From positions 1 to 64,000 of IMG/VR virus record IMGVR_UViG_3300032307_001129: a DNA stretch of 64,000 bases. One strand, given 5' to 3'. Position 1 is the first letter of the stretch. Each line of letters opens with the position of its first letter. Of this stretch, positions 52,073-61,145 are shown piece after piece. The notes beneath the pieces are model-generated. The model was not told the origin of the DNA. It saw nothing but the letters and a program-made list of their open reading frames with translations, and ran no database searches. The position numbers and the translations under genes were made by a program. Origin of the DNA: a virus.

Positions 52073-53754
52073 TGTTCCTTTCTTAAACTTCCATCATAAT
52101 GGTCAAATCTATCATGTTTTATTGGTGATAATAATAAAATTGCGGTTTTAAATTTATTTTGTTTAATCATTTGAAATACATGACTCATCCATGTTTGTTC
52201 AAACGGTCTTTCCCATTTTGTTTCTAAGAATATTTTATAATTACCTTCTTTTGATACCCATAATGGCCAATTACAATAATAAATCTCACCTTCCAAATAT
52301 GTTATGTCTTGATATTGTTTCATAACATTAAATTTTGTTTTTGGTGCATCTGGATCTAACCCTTTAACTGGAAGATGTTTTTTTTCAGGAAAAAACTCTT
52401 CTCTCACATTTTGAGGTATATTATACCAAGACCATTGTGTCATATTGTTTCCAAAAAATTCAGAAAATGATAATTTAAGATAATCATATTGATTATCATA
52501 TATAATTTTTAAAGTTTTATTGTATAATTCATCTTTATATCTTTTAAAACCCATTCCACAAACATCATTTGTGTTCGGATGTAAAAACATATCATCTTCA
52601 AAAAATATATAATAGTCTGAATCACTTTCATTGAAATGTTCTGCAATCCATTGTCTTCCACCACATATTCCAATATTATCAAAATTATGAATTTCAAATC
52701 CATAATTTTTACATATGACACCATATTGTTCATCAGTTGTTCTATCTGTAGAATTATTAACTAATATTTTTCTTGTTTTATTTAAAAAATTATTATCAAC
52801 TTCTTCAAAAGATTTTAATAATGTTTCAAATTGATTTGGTGAATTATATGTTAACACATATAATGATGTTTTTATATCAGAAAAAGGTTTTAATCCTTTT
52901 GATGTCTTTTTTATTTTATTTTTTATATCTTTTAAATTTTCAAAAAATGGCCAAACTAATCCATTTCCTTCAATTTCGAAACGATGAATTAAGTCTGGAT
53001 GTCTATGACATAGAATTGTAAATAAACATTCGTCAGCCCCCATGTATCCATCATTGATTGTTGTTTCTAGTACGTTATAATATAACATATTCATTTGTGA
53101 AATTAATGATTTTTTTCCACCAAAAAATCCACCTCTAGCAACATAATCAACAAAATCAACATTACAATAACTTGCCATTTTTCCCCTTTCAAATCCATGA
53201 ATTTCGTCATTTGACGTATATGGGTAAGTTATAAAAAGAAATTTTTCATATAAGTCACAATAATAGTCTAAATTATCTAAAACTTTATCTGATGAAAAAT
53301 AATGACCATTAACTGTTGTTGTTAAACCACCATCCATCCAAAAAAAATATTCTGAATCAAAGGGGTTTGATAACATTGTATCATGAACCATAAACATTTT
53401 TGTCATCATCATGGGATTATAAAATTCTAATGCTGCTTGGGGAGATTCCGGCAACCACCCTGCAAAATTTTTCCAATCAGGATTATTTCGTATTTGTTGT
53501 ATTTTTTCGAAAAATGGGTTCCAAGTTCTAAAGTCCTCTACTTCTTTAATAAAAATTTTAGTATTGTCTTTACTTCTAACACTCCAAACATCTTCTTCTA
53601 ATTCTTTTGGTATCCACACAACCATAAAAGCATCTGCTTTTAATGTTTCAAGAAATTTTTCTTTATATGTACTAAAATCTCTTTTAGACCATCCTTCAAT
53701 TGATCCTCTTCCAAGATCCCATAAACCTGTTACTATTGTTACATTTCTATTCAT
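52069..53754 (-). CDS. Fused glycosyltransferase: HtrL/YibB-like plus GT2-like
   Basis: The 561-residue protein joins two transferase domains. Residues 1-280 resemble the HtrL/YibB family: VTIVTGLWDLGRGSIEGW at the start, PFDSEYFFWMDGGLTT with the metal-binding DG(G), and GGFFGGKKSLI, then DGYMGADECLFTILC. Residues about 285-560 are GT2-like: SLYVLTYNSPNQFETLLKSF, then KILVNNSTDRTT and SDYYIFFEDDM with the DxD-like EDD. Such fusions often add two sugars in turn. It is the last gene of the cluster's minus-strand transcript. Confidence 0.8.
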   Translation of the reverse strand: MNRNVTIVTGLWDLGRGSIEGWSKRDFSTYKEKFLETLKADAFMVVWIPKELEEDVWSVRSKDNTKIFIKEVEDFRTWNPFFEKIQQIRNNPDWKNFAGWLPESPQAALEFYNPMMMTKMFMVHDTMLSNPFDSEYFFWMDGGLTTTVNGHYFSSDKVLDNLDYYCDLYEKFLFITYPYTSNDEIHGFERGKMASYCNVDFVDYVARGGFFGGKKSLISQMNMLYYNVLETTINDGYMGADECLFTILCHRHPDLIHRFEIEGNGLVWPFFENLKDIKNKIKKTSKGLKPFSDIKTSLYVLTYNSPNQFETLLKSFEEVDNNFLNKTRKILVNNSTDRTTDEQYGVICKNYGFEIHNFDNIGICGGRQWIAEHFNESDSDYYIFFEDDMFLHPNTNDVCGMGFKRYKDELYNKTLKIIYDNQYDYLKLSFSEFFGNNMTQWSWYNIPQNVREEFFPEKKHLPVKGLDPDAPKTKFNVMKQYQDITYLEGEIYYCNWPLWVSKEGNYKIFLETKWERPFEQTWMSHVFQMIKQNKFKTAILLLSPIKHDRFDHYDGSLRKEH

Positions 53755-53813
53755 ATTTTTTTTATTATAATCAAAAATTATATATTTTTTTACATCAGCA
53801 ATAAATTATTATA

Positions 53814-54851
53814 TTAAGGTTTAAAATTTAAATAACCACCTTCATGTATCCCTATTTTGTAAATTTTGTCCAAGTTATCGGACTTAACATATTCAATAAA
53901 AAAAAATTTTCTCTGACCTGGTGCAGGATCTATTAAAGAATTATTTGTACAATAAAATTCAAATTTTTCATGATTTTGTTTAATTAATTCATTTTCTATT
54001 TGATATGTTATATCTGTAGTTAGATTACAGATATATTCGTCAGGATAACCTTCATCTATAATAAATGGTGCAGTACCATATTTAACAGATTTTAAAATTA
54101 TTTTATCATTCGATTCATATTTTACTTTTTTATACCATTCTTCTTCTAAAAAAGTAAAATATGGGTTAACGTTAAAGTTATACCATTGAAAAAATTTTTT
54201 TTCACCTTCTACGTAGTCATTTAACCATGCCTCATATGACCATCTACCCCAATATCCAACGGGTATACATCTTTTAATATACGAAGATTTTGACCACCAA
54301 AAATTACCCCAATACCAACCACCATTATTTGTTACACCAACACAATCATTATCTTTTAATTTTTCCAAAGAATCTTCCCATTTATCTATTAAAAAATATT
54401 CTAAACATTCACGCCATCCTTTTATATTTTTAATTTTTTCTTCACATATAATTAGCGATTCTGATTTAGGATTTTCATATATATTACTTACCCCTTTAGT
54501 ATGGAAATATAGGATATTAGCGTCTTCATAAATTTCACTAATTTCTTTTACTTTATTAATTCCAGGATATTCCGAACTATTATTTGTGTTAAACACTATT
54601 TTTAATTTCATATAATCTTTAACTAAATCTATAAATTCCTCTTCTGAATTATCTAATTTAGTTACCATAACCCAAAATTCGTCACATTTTTCATATAATC
54701 CTGAATCTTTAACTCTATTTAATTGTTCAATCACTAATTGTTTCCAATGATTAACTAAAAAACAATAATAAACAATTATAGTTTTATTATTGTTCTCATC
54801 AAATTTATCATTTGATTCATTGTTGTCTGATAAATTTATTTCTTTTTTCAT
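53814..54851 (-). CDS. Glycosyltransferase-like protein
   Basis: The 345-residue protein resembles the GT-A-like enzymes that contain NILYFHTKGVSN; this block and CVGVTNNGGWYWGNFWWSKS correspond to the donor and acceptor regions of phage glycosyltransferases of unknown specificity. It is Trp/Tyr-rich and has a charged N-terminal extension of about 20 residues. The next gene overlaps by 4 nt. The family assignment is moderate. Confidence 0.6.
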   Translation of the reverse strand: MKKEINLSDNNESNDKFDENNNKTIIVYYCFLVNHWKQLVIEQLNRVKDSGLYEKCDEFWVMVTKLDNSEEEFIDLVKDYMKLKIVFNTNNSSEYPGINKVKEISEIYEDANILYFHTKGVSNIYENPKSESLIICEEKIKNIKGWRECLEYFLIDKWEDSLEKLKDNDCVGVTNNGGWYWGNFWWSKSSYIKRCIPVGYWGRWSYEAWLNDYVEGEKKFFQWYNFNVNPYFTFLEEEWYKKVKYESNDKIILKSVKYGTAPFIIDEGYPDEYICNLTTDITYQIENELIKQNHEKFEFYCTNNSLIDPAPGQRKFFFIEYVKSDNLDKIYKIGIHEGGYLNFKP

Positions 54852-55636
54852 ACGTGATATTTAATTATTTCTTTTAATATTGTAATATTTGATTTTGTGT
54901 TATGTACTAATTTAACTTTTGGTATATTTTGATATATATGTTCATCTTCTTTAAAATTACCCAAAAACCAATCATTTTCAATAGATTCTGGATGTGCTGT
55001 TGAATGTAATCTTTTATGACTTATATTGTTTTCAAAAATAAATTTTAATAAAAATAATTCTTCAGGGTATCTACTATAAAAATGGTGATCAGGATGATAT
55101 GTGTCGCTCACATAAAAATTATGTTGTTGTTCAGTAAATTCTGTTAATTGTTTCATTAATTCTGTCTTCCCACCAAAAAAATTACCCATAGTCCAATATT
55201 CATCAGTTGAATTAAAATTTAATGGTACTCTATCTGTCACATCATTATGAACACCTTTTAAAGACGCATAAAAATAATGATGAAGTAAATAAAAATCATT
55301 ATCTAAAAAATCTTCATTTATTGGGTTAACATATATTTGGTCTGTATCATGTACAAAAATATAATCATAACTATCATTAATATATTTCAAAGATAATATT
55401 TTCATGAGGCACATGTGCCAAAATCCATTAACATTATGGTCTATATATATGTTTTTAACATTTTCAAGTTCAATATTTTTATCATTTGTAATAAAAATGA
55501 AATCAACATTCGAATCTTTAAAAAAATATTTTTTTGCACTATCATATAAACAATCCAAAATAAATTTATTATCATCATGTATTCCTGAATGACCATTAAA
55601 CGAATACCAACCAGAAATGAACGCTATTTTTTTCAT
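54848..55636 (-). CDS. Glycosyltransferase, GT6-like
   Basis: The 262-residue protein has DYIFVHDTDQIYVN, where HDTD is the metal-binding motif, and YWTMGNFFGGKTELMKQL, the FFGG loop typical of GT6 enzymes such as the ABO-type transferases. Later YHPDHHFYSRYPEELFLLKF and RLHSTAHPES continue the fold. Bacteriophage and bacterial GT6 enzymes transfer Gal or GalNAc; here the donor is unknown. It overlaps both neighbours by 4 nt. Confidence 0.7.
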   Translation of the reverse strand: MKKIAFISGWYSFNGHSGIHDDNKFILDCLYDSAKKYFFKDSNVDFIFITNDKNIELENVKNIYIDHNVNGFWHMCLMKILSLKYINDSYDYIFVHDTDQIYVNPINEDFLDNDFYLLHHYFYASLKGVHNDVTDRVPLNFNSTDEYWTMGNFFGGKTELMKQLTEFTEQQHNFYVSDTYHPDHHFYSRYPEELFLLKFIFENNISHKRLHSTAHPESIENDWFLGNFKEDEHIYQNIPKVKLVHNTKSNITILKEIIKYHV

Positions 55637-56349
55637 ACTTTTTTAAACATTTTTTTAATTGAATCATCATATATTTCATATGGTTTACCACCATGATTCA
55701 TATGATTTTGAAATTGATGAAGTCTAAATTTGTGATTTTTAGATTCAAAATCTACATTATTATGGTATTCTTCAATACCTTCAGGTCCTGTATGTATATT
55801 TATATTTACTAATCTATCTAAAAAAATTTTACCCCTTATAATTGATTTTCCACATGTACCGTGACCATTTTCAAATCTTTCTTCTGTTGACCATCTATGA
55901 AAATCTTGTTCATTTATTGATTTATCATAATCAAAAGGAGGTCTAAAATTATACATTGGAAGATAAATCATATTATCTTTTAACTCGGATAACATTTTTT
56001 TTAAATTATATTCATCTAAATTTATTGGAACAATCCATTCATCAACATCAAAAATAGCTATCCAATCATATTCACTTTTTAAACTATTAAATCCATTTTT
56101 AAATGATTCTCTTTGTCTTTCTGTGGCTAAAGAACAATTATTTCCTTGATAATCCCCGATTGGTTTAGTGTTTAAATATTCTATATTATATTCTTTTTTT
56201 AATTCCTCTAAAACATCTTCGGTATTATCTTCTGGTTGATCTAAATAAAATAAAAATTTATCAACATCATAAAAATCATAATGAAATTTAACCCATTCTT
56301 TTAATCTTTTTGATTCATTTCTAATTTGAGTTATAATAGATAAGGTCAT
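55633..56349 (-). CDS. Glycosyltransferase, GT2/GT92-like
   Basis: The 238-residue protein starts TLSIITQIRNESKRLKEW, then VKFHYDFYDVDKFLFYLD, and has YDWIAIFDVDEWIVPI with the DxD-type FDVDE, all typical of the GT92/GT2_4-like group. It is coupled by 4 nt to the GT6-like gene and 1 nt from the fused transferase-methyltransferase. Substrate unknown. Confidence 0.8.
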   Translation of the reverse strand: MTLSIITQIRNESKRLKEWVKFHYDFYDVDKFLFYLDQPEDNTEDVLEELKKEYNIEYLNTKPIGDYQGNNCSLATERQRESFKNGFNSLKSEYDWIAIFDVDEWIVPINLDEYNLKKMLSELKDNMIYLPMYNFRPPFDYDKSINEQDFHRWSTEERFENGHGTCGKSIIRGKIFLDRLVNINIHTGPEGIEEYHNNVDFESKNHKFRLHQFQNHMNHGGKPYEIYDDSIKKMFKKV

Positions 56350-56350
56350 A

Positions 56351-57622
56351 TTATTTTTTTTTAATTATTGAAGTTATACTATTCCCATTATTTAAATAAT
56401 ATATTTCACAAAATTCTATATTTTCTGATAGATATTTTTCTTGTTCTTCATTTAAATAATCACTTTTTATTTTATTTTTTATATTAAAATATTCCAACAT
56501 TTTCAATGTTGTTGTTTTTGTCGGATCACCCCATTGAAATATAGATTTTTCAGGCATTAAACATTCAACACTTGTATGTAAATCCTCTATTATATAAATT
56601 CCACCTGATTTTAACATTTTAAAAAGTATGGCGAATGTAATTTGTTGGTCATACATTTTATGTGACCCATCATCCAAAATAATATCGACATTTTCTATTT
56701 TATTTAAAAAATCATACAATTCTTCAGAATTAGATTGGTCACATTTAATAACTTCAATATCATCATCAACAATATCTTCTTTTAAATCGACACCATATAT
56801 TTTAGCATTAGAAAAAAATCTTTTAAAAACTTTTAATGAATTTCCGTCTAATGTACCAATTTCAACTAATTTTTTTACTTCATTTTTTATTGGGAAAAAC
56901 ACATCTTGGTATACTTGATTAAAATAATTATGTAAATAATGTTTATCTGTTGGATAAATTTCACCTAAGTCCATTAAACTATTAGTATCAACAATTGGTT
57001 CAATATTTAATAGTTTATAATACATTGCATCAATTGTTCTATTTCTCAAATTACCATATGAAAATGCGTGGAATATAAATTCATTACCATTGTGTGTTGA
57101 TGCATTTAATTCATGATTTTCTATTATAGAAAATTTTTCTTTTTTTTCTAATGTTTGATATAATAACCCTATACAAGTTTGGTCATGCCATAAACCCGTT
57201 TTATATTGAGGATATTCTTCACCTATTAACCACCAATCTTCTAAAAATTTTTTACTAAATTCGTCATTTTTTACAATCATGACACCAGCATTTACTAATG
57301 ATGGTCCATAATCTTTAGTCATTATAATACTAACATTTTCTTCAATAAAGTCTTCTATTTTTTTATTATTGTTTGTTATTATTGCATCCATATCTAAAAA
57401 CAACACATAATCACAATCAGGATTATCAAGTAAAATTGATTTTATTAAATGAGGTTTGTACCAAGTAATTGATCTACCTTCTAATTTTTCGATTATTTTT
57501 TTCGTGTCAGATTCGACATAATATTCATATCCATTTTCATTACAATATTTTTTATTTATTTCTATTGTAAATTTAGCATATGGAACATTATTTGTATAAA
57601 ATTGTGTAACAATTATTTTCAT
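56351..57622 (-). CDS. Fused glycosyltransferase and SAM methyltransferase
   Basis: Residues 1-215 of the 423-residue protein form a GT34-like transferase: NPDCDYVLFLDMDAIITNN with the DxD motif, SLVNAGVMIVKNDEFSKKFL and WHDQTCIGLLYQ. Residues about 220-423 are a class I methyltransferase of the CmcI-type: LVEIGTLDGNSLKVFKRFF (motif I GTLDG), IYGVDLKEDI, and NVDIILDDGSHKMYDQQ. The order suggests that a sugar is added and then methylated. A (TTTA)n stretch of about 24 bp precedes the ATG. Confidence 0.8.
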   Translation of the reverse strand: MKIIVTQFYTNNVPYAKFTIEINKKYCNENGYEYYVESDTKKIIEKLEGRSITWYKPHLIKSILLDNPDCDYVLFLDMDAIITNNNKKIEDFIEENVSIIMTKDYGPSLVNAGVMIVKNDEFSKKFLEDWWLIGEEYPQYKTGLWHDQTCIGLLYQTLEKKEKFSIIENHELNASTHNGNEFIFHAFSYGNLRNRTIDAMYYKLLNIEPIVDTNSLMDLGEIYPTDKHYLHNYFNQVYQDVFFPIKNEVKKLVEIGTLDGNSLKVFKRFFSNAKIYGVDLKEDIVDDDIEVIKCDQSNSEELYDFLNKIENVDIILDDGSHKMYDQQITFAILFKMLKSGGIYIIEDLHTSVECLMPEKSIFQWGDPTKTTTLKMLEYFNIKNKIKSDYLNEEQEKYLSENIEFCEIYYLNNGNSITSIIKKK

Positions 57623-57655
57623 GTATTTTATTTATTTATTTATTTATTTATATTA

Positions 57656-58915
57656 TTAATATAAAATCCCTTCGATTTTTTCACACCATCCTTTTGATGA
57701 GGAATATGGCCATACAATCCATTTTTTCGGTGTTTTTTCGGTATTGAATGTTCTCCATACTTTATAGTAATTATCTCCGAAATCTAATTTAATACTGTTT
57801 AATTCGTTAACATCGGCATCTTGTCTATACATAGTTTCACCTATTTCGTTTTCAAATGCTACGACCCAAAATTCATAATCTGTTTCAGGTACTTGATGTG
57901 GATATATATCTATACAGTGTTTAAATATTGTTAAAAAAGAATTTGAAAATTCTTCACCATATAATGGAATGTTTGGTGGGTATTTATGGTCTAACGTATC
58001 TTGTTGCACACCTCTTTTTTTAAAAGATATTCCTGAGTATCTTTCGTAATCTTCCAATGTTCTTTCTTTTCCAAAACCATAAAACCCGAAATCAATGTCA
58101 TTTATCTCACCATCCATTTCAAATAATTTTCTATTTCTTTTGTGACATTCGATATTCCTTAAATGCCAAGATTTATCGTCATCCCATTGTTTAGCCCTAC
58201 CTTTTCTAGTGTACTCGTGCCAAGCAATTACTTTATGTGGATGAAATAAATCGTATCCATGTGTATATGCCCTAACCGCAATTGAAATCTCCTCACCATG
58301 AAAATAATAATTTGGGTCATGAGGAACATCTTTTACAAATGAACCTAATGTAAAACAAAAATGTGCAGAATAAAATCTTGATGGAACAGGTTCGGTTCTA
58401 TCTTTATAATCATCTATTGATGCTGGTAAAAAGAAAATAGCCCCTTCAGGAATAAACCTATCAAAAGTCATTTTCCAAGGTGTCTCAACTCTACCTTCAG
58501 GGTCATTATCCGGATCAAAAGAAGATATATAAGACGTTAATAATGGTTTTACGTGACCTTTTTCTTGTAATTGTTTAATCATTGAGATACATTCCACATC
58601 CCAATCTTGGACAAATCTATGATGTGAATCTAATTGAAGAGTATATTCTTCATTATCATAAAGTTGTTGTAACATATGTCTTGCCCAACATGCACCTTTT
58701 GATATTTTATAACTAACATCTATAATTTTAAATCTATCGTCATTTTTGTATTCATCTAAATTATCCCAAACATCTTCATTAGAACGTTGCAATGTTATCC
58801 CAAAAACCAAATTTTCGGGATGTTTCGCTTTTTCGATACAATCTTTTATGGTTGGTTTTAATTGTGGGTCACGATATGATGCTATTTGAATAAAAATCTT
58901 ACCATTTTCTAACAT
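57656..58915 (-). CDS. GT60-like (GlcNAc-transferase family) glycosyltransferase
   Basis: Started at the ATG at 58915 (MLENGKIFIQIASYRDPQLK), the 419-residue protein matches the Glycosyltransferase (GlcNAc) family of Skp1-type GT60 enzymes: IFIQIASYRDP, TLQLDSHHRFVQDWDVECIS with DxH metal binding (96-98) and RFYSAHFCFTLGSFVKDVPH, then YYFHGEEISIAVRAYTHGYD. Known members transfer GlcNAc to hydroxyproline or Ser/Thr of proteins. This hints that the phage's target could be a protein side chain. The frame is open 23 codons further upstream, but the conserved part begins at 58915. Confidence 0.8.
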   Translation of the reverse strand: MLENGKIFIQIASYRDPQLKPTIKDCIEKAKHPENLVFGITLQRSNEDVWDNLDEYKNDDRFKIIDVSYKISKGACWARHMLQQLYDNEEYTLQLDSHHRFVQDWDVECISMIKQLQEKGHVKPLLTSYISSFDPDNDPEGRVETPWKMTFDRFIPEGAIFFLPASIDDYKDRTEPVPSRFYSAHFCFTLGSFVKDVPHDPNYYFHGEEISIAVRAYTHGYDLFHPHKVIAWHEYTRKGRAKQWDDDKSWHLRNIECHKRNRKLFEMDGEINDIDFGFYGFGKERTLEDYERYSGISFKKRGVQQDTLDHKYPPNIPLYGEEFSNSFLTIFKHCIDIYPHQVPETDYEFWVVAFENEIGETMYRQDADVNELNSIKLDFGDNYYKVWRTFNTEKTPKKWIVWPYSSSKGWCEKIEGILY

Positions 58916-58995
58916 AAATTTTTTTTTAAAAAATAAACTTTTATTTATAAATAGTAAACTTTTAATTTTTTTATTATCTTGCAAAAAAATTGATT

Positions 58996-59343
58996 ATGAA
59001 AACTAACTATCAACCAATTGTTGTGAATAATGCAACTAAAATGTTTAAAGTTTTAGAAGAAGAAAACTTTTTTAATGAATTTGAAATTAAAGACAAACAA
59101 TTTGTTTTTGATTATTTCTGTGATTTCTTTACTGAAAAATTTATTAAAGGTGAATATCAAGATACCGACATAACAATTTCATTTGATGAAATGGAAAAGT
59201 GTTTGTTAGAGATTACAATTAAAGATACATTATATTCGTTAACTAAAGAAGGTATTGTAAATGTTGTAGAAGACGAAAATAATGAGGAACAATTTTTTTT
59301 AACTGGTTTAGGTAAAAATATAGCAAAAAAATTGGATAATTAA
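58996..59343 (+). CDS. Hypothetical protein
   Basis: A 115-residue protein starting MKTNYQPIVVNNATKMFKVL. It is acidic and helical with FVFDYFCDFFTEKFIKGEYQ and shows no recognised domain; the C-terminal part (LTKEGIVNVVEDENNEEQFF) looks like a small wing or hairpin. An in-frame TTG lies 6 nt upstream of the ATG, which is preferred. Function unknown. Confidence 0.55.
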   Translation: MKTNYQPIVVNNATKMFKVLEEENFFNEFEIKDKQFVFDYFCDFFTEKFIKGEYQDTDITISFDEMEKCLLEITIKDTLYSLTKEGIVNVVEDENNEEQFFLTGLGKNIAKKLDN

Positions 59344-60095
59344 AGTTCAAAAGTTTTTAAAAACTCTTTTCCTGATTTTTTATAACTTTCTTTTGATTCA
59401 TCTTTTGGATCTTCAGTATATTGCCAATTCCATGAAAGTTCTTTTTTAACATCGAAACCAAAAAATGTTAATACATTTTTTTGTATATCCACAACGTCTT
59501 TACCATTCCAGTTTTGACCAACTGCAATAATACCAGAAGAAATATCTTTTAATAAATTAGATTCACCTAATGTTGAATGTCTATTCTCTAACCATGTTAA
59601 TCTTTCTATTAAATTTTGATATATGGCATTCATTTGACCCCATCTTATTGAACCGAAAAATAAAACAGTATCACTTTCAAATAAAACTTTAGTTATTTTC
59701 CATAATTCATCATCTGGATTATTAATGTTTCTCCAACATCTATGATGACCTGTTGGATTTTTTTCATCATCCTTTAGTGATGCTTTTTTAAGTCCACATT
59801 GATTCCCATCCATATGTGAAACATTTGCTTCACATGTGTATATCTTTAAATCAGGTACCTCAATTAAAGTTACTTTGTTATTACCTAAATAAGATTGAAT
59901 AGCCATTGCTAACCTTGTTGATTTAGGTTGTTCTTTTAGTTCTTTTTCCGCCCATTCACCTCTGTTAGAGGTTGTTAAAAATAAAATCTTTTCTTTCTTT
60001 TCAAGAAACTTAACCGTTTCCATTAATTTTTTATAATGTATATTATCTTTTTTTAATGTTGGGTCAATTTCTTCAATTAGATTTAATAGTTTCAT
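59340..60095 (-). CDS. NADPH-dependent FMN reductase-like flavodoxin-fold protein
   Basis: The 251-residue protein has a flavodoxin-type fold: strand ILFLTTSNRG at the phosphate-loop position, a Cys-rich insertion with YTCEANVSHMDGNQCGLKKA, then TVLFFGSIRWGQMNAIYQNL and SSGIIAVGQNWNGKDV. These match the NAD(P)H-dependent FMN reductase group. Reduction of a quinone, a ribonucleotide reductase partner or a modification cofactor is possible, but cannot be chosen. It converges on 58996 with a 4-nt overlap. Confidence 0.75.
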   Translation of the reverse strand: MKLLNLIEEIDPTLKKDNIHYKKLMETVKFLEKKEKILFLTTSNRGEWAEKELKEQPKSTRLAMAIQSYLGNNKVTLIEVPDLKIYTCEANVSHMDGNQCGLKKASLKDDEKNPTGHHRCWRNINNPDDELWKITKVLFESDTVLFFGSIRWGQMNAIYQNLIERLTWLENRHSTLGESNLLKDISSGIIAVGQNWNGKDVVDIQKNVLTFFGFDVKKELSWNWQYTEDPKDESKESYKKSGKEFLKTFEL

Positions 60096-60421
60096 TACTT
60101 ATTTTTTTCGTCAATTTGATTTGACTTATACGACATTTTTTTATGTTCTTTAATTTTATTTTTAAGTTGTTTTATTAGACTATGTGAATTGTTTAAATTT
60201 TCAGTCACATTTTTTAATCTATTATTACAAATTAATTTTAAACCTTCAGGCATCGAATCATTTACTTTTCTAAGTTCTTTAACTGTCTCAATAAGTTGAT
60301 TTTCAAATTCTTCGATTTTATATTGTATTTTATTATAGTCCTCTCTACGAATTTTTTTTGTTTCTTCGGAAAGGATTTCTTTTATTTTACTTCTTATTAT
60401 TGCTTCGTTAATATTTGACAT
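60095..60421 (-). CDS. Coiled-coil hypothetical protein
   Basis: A 108-residue, almost entirely helical charged protein, predicted coiled coil at about residues 15-95. It overlaps the flavodoxin-like gene by one base. No function. Confidence 0.5.
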   Translation of the reverse strand: MSNINEAIIRSKIKEILSEETKKIRREDYNKIQYKIEEFENQLIETVKELRKVNDSMPEGLKLICNNRLKNVTENLNNSHSLIKQLKNKIKEHKKMSYKSNQIDEKNK

Positions 60422-60437
60422 TGAGGTATTTTTAGAA

Positions 60438-60668
60438 TTATACTGTAAATTCTTTATCTTCAGCTTTAGTTAATTCACCATCTCTTTTCATACCTTCTTT
60501 AATGTATGTTCTAATGAGTTTAGAAACGGTCATGTTTTTGTGGTCAGCAACTTTTTCAATCTCCCTAAAATACGCAGGCATAACTCTAAATGATAACATT
60601 TGAACTAATTGTTTTGATTTTGGAGTATTTGGAAATTTCTCGTCTTCGTTAAAATCTTTTAAATTCAT
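60438..60668 (-). CDS. Ribbon-helix-helix-like DNA-binding protein
   Basis: With the ATG at 60668 the 76-residue product reads as an RHH regulator: a beta strand MLSFRVMPAY, then helices FREIEKVADHK and TVSKLIRTYIKEGMKRD. Such dimers bind operator DNA. The frame continues upstream to 60746, but that part is Tyr/Lys-rich and unlikely. It is divergent from the gene at 60748, whose promoter region (60693-60724) it could control. Confidence 0.65.
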   Translation of the reverse strand: MNLKDFNEDEKFPNTPKSKQLVQMLSFRVMPAYFREIEKVADHKNMTVSKLIRTYIKEGMKRDGELTKAEDKEFTV

Positions 60669-60692
60669 TTTATTAATATTTTTATATAAATA

Positions 60693-60724
60693 TTTGTTAA
60701 TATACAAATATTTTCGTAGATTTG
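60693..60724 (+). promoter_or_regulatory. Host-type promoter (TTG-N20-TAGATTTG)
   Basis: TTG at 60694-60696 and TAGATTTG at 60717-60724 match the Bacteroidota primary-sigma consensus with a 20-nt spacer. It drives the DUF1599 gene and overlaps the divergent region next to the RHH gene. Confidence 0.75.
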
Positions 60725-60747
60725 GCATAATAAAAAGATAAATCATA

Positions 60748-61101
60748 ATGGAAAAAAAAGAAACATTAAATCCGGTAGCATATTGTGAAATAACATATCC
60801 TGAAATGACATCAGAATTTAAAAAAATAATGGAAGAACAATATATATTGTTTTGTAAAAAACAAATGAATTATGGACCCAGTAATATTTCAGGAGGTACT
60901 TCACTAAGAACTGAAGAAGATATTAAATTCTCTTTAATGGGGTTATTTTTTAGAATGAATGATAAGGTACAAAGATTGAAACAATTGGTTGTGTTAGGTA
61001 ATGACGATACTGTTGGTGAGTCTATAGATGATACGTATCAAGATCTAAGTGTATATGGTATTATTGCACAAATCGTCAAAAGACAAAAGTGGGGTCAATA
61101 G
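60748..61101 (+). CDS. DUF1599 (Nmad1-type) protein
   Basis: The 117-residue protein carries the DUF1599 layout: KKQMNYGPSNISGGTSLRT, then FFRMNDKVQRLKQLV and the final DDTYQDLSVYGIIAQIVKRQ. The family has been linked to nucleotide modification systems in phages by gene context. It has a host-type promoter, suggesting early expression. Whether the DNA is modified cannot be seen here. Confidence 0.75.
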   Translation: MEKKETLNPVAYCEITYPEMTSEFKKIMEEQYILFCKKQMNYGPSNISGGTSLRTEEDIKFSLMGLFFRMNDKVQRLKQLVVLGNDDTVGESIDDTYQDLSVYGIIAQIVKRQKWGQ

Positions 61102-61119
61102 TTTTTTTAAAAACTAAAA

Positions 61120-61127
61120 TATTTATA
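61120..61127 (+). promoter_or_regulatory. Late-type TATTTATA motif with AAAGGA
   Basis: A perfect motif 18 nt before the ATG at 61146; the leader contains AAACGAAAGGA, one of the few Shine-Dalgarno-like stretches in the window. Confidence 0.45.
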
Positions 61128-61145
61128 TAAAACGAAAGGAATATT

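Noticed and set aside
57623-57655. (TTTA)n stretch before the fused transferase gene as a regulatory repeat
   Set aside because: It is a short, low-complexity AT tract and its length is unremarkable for this base composition.
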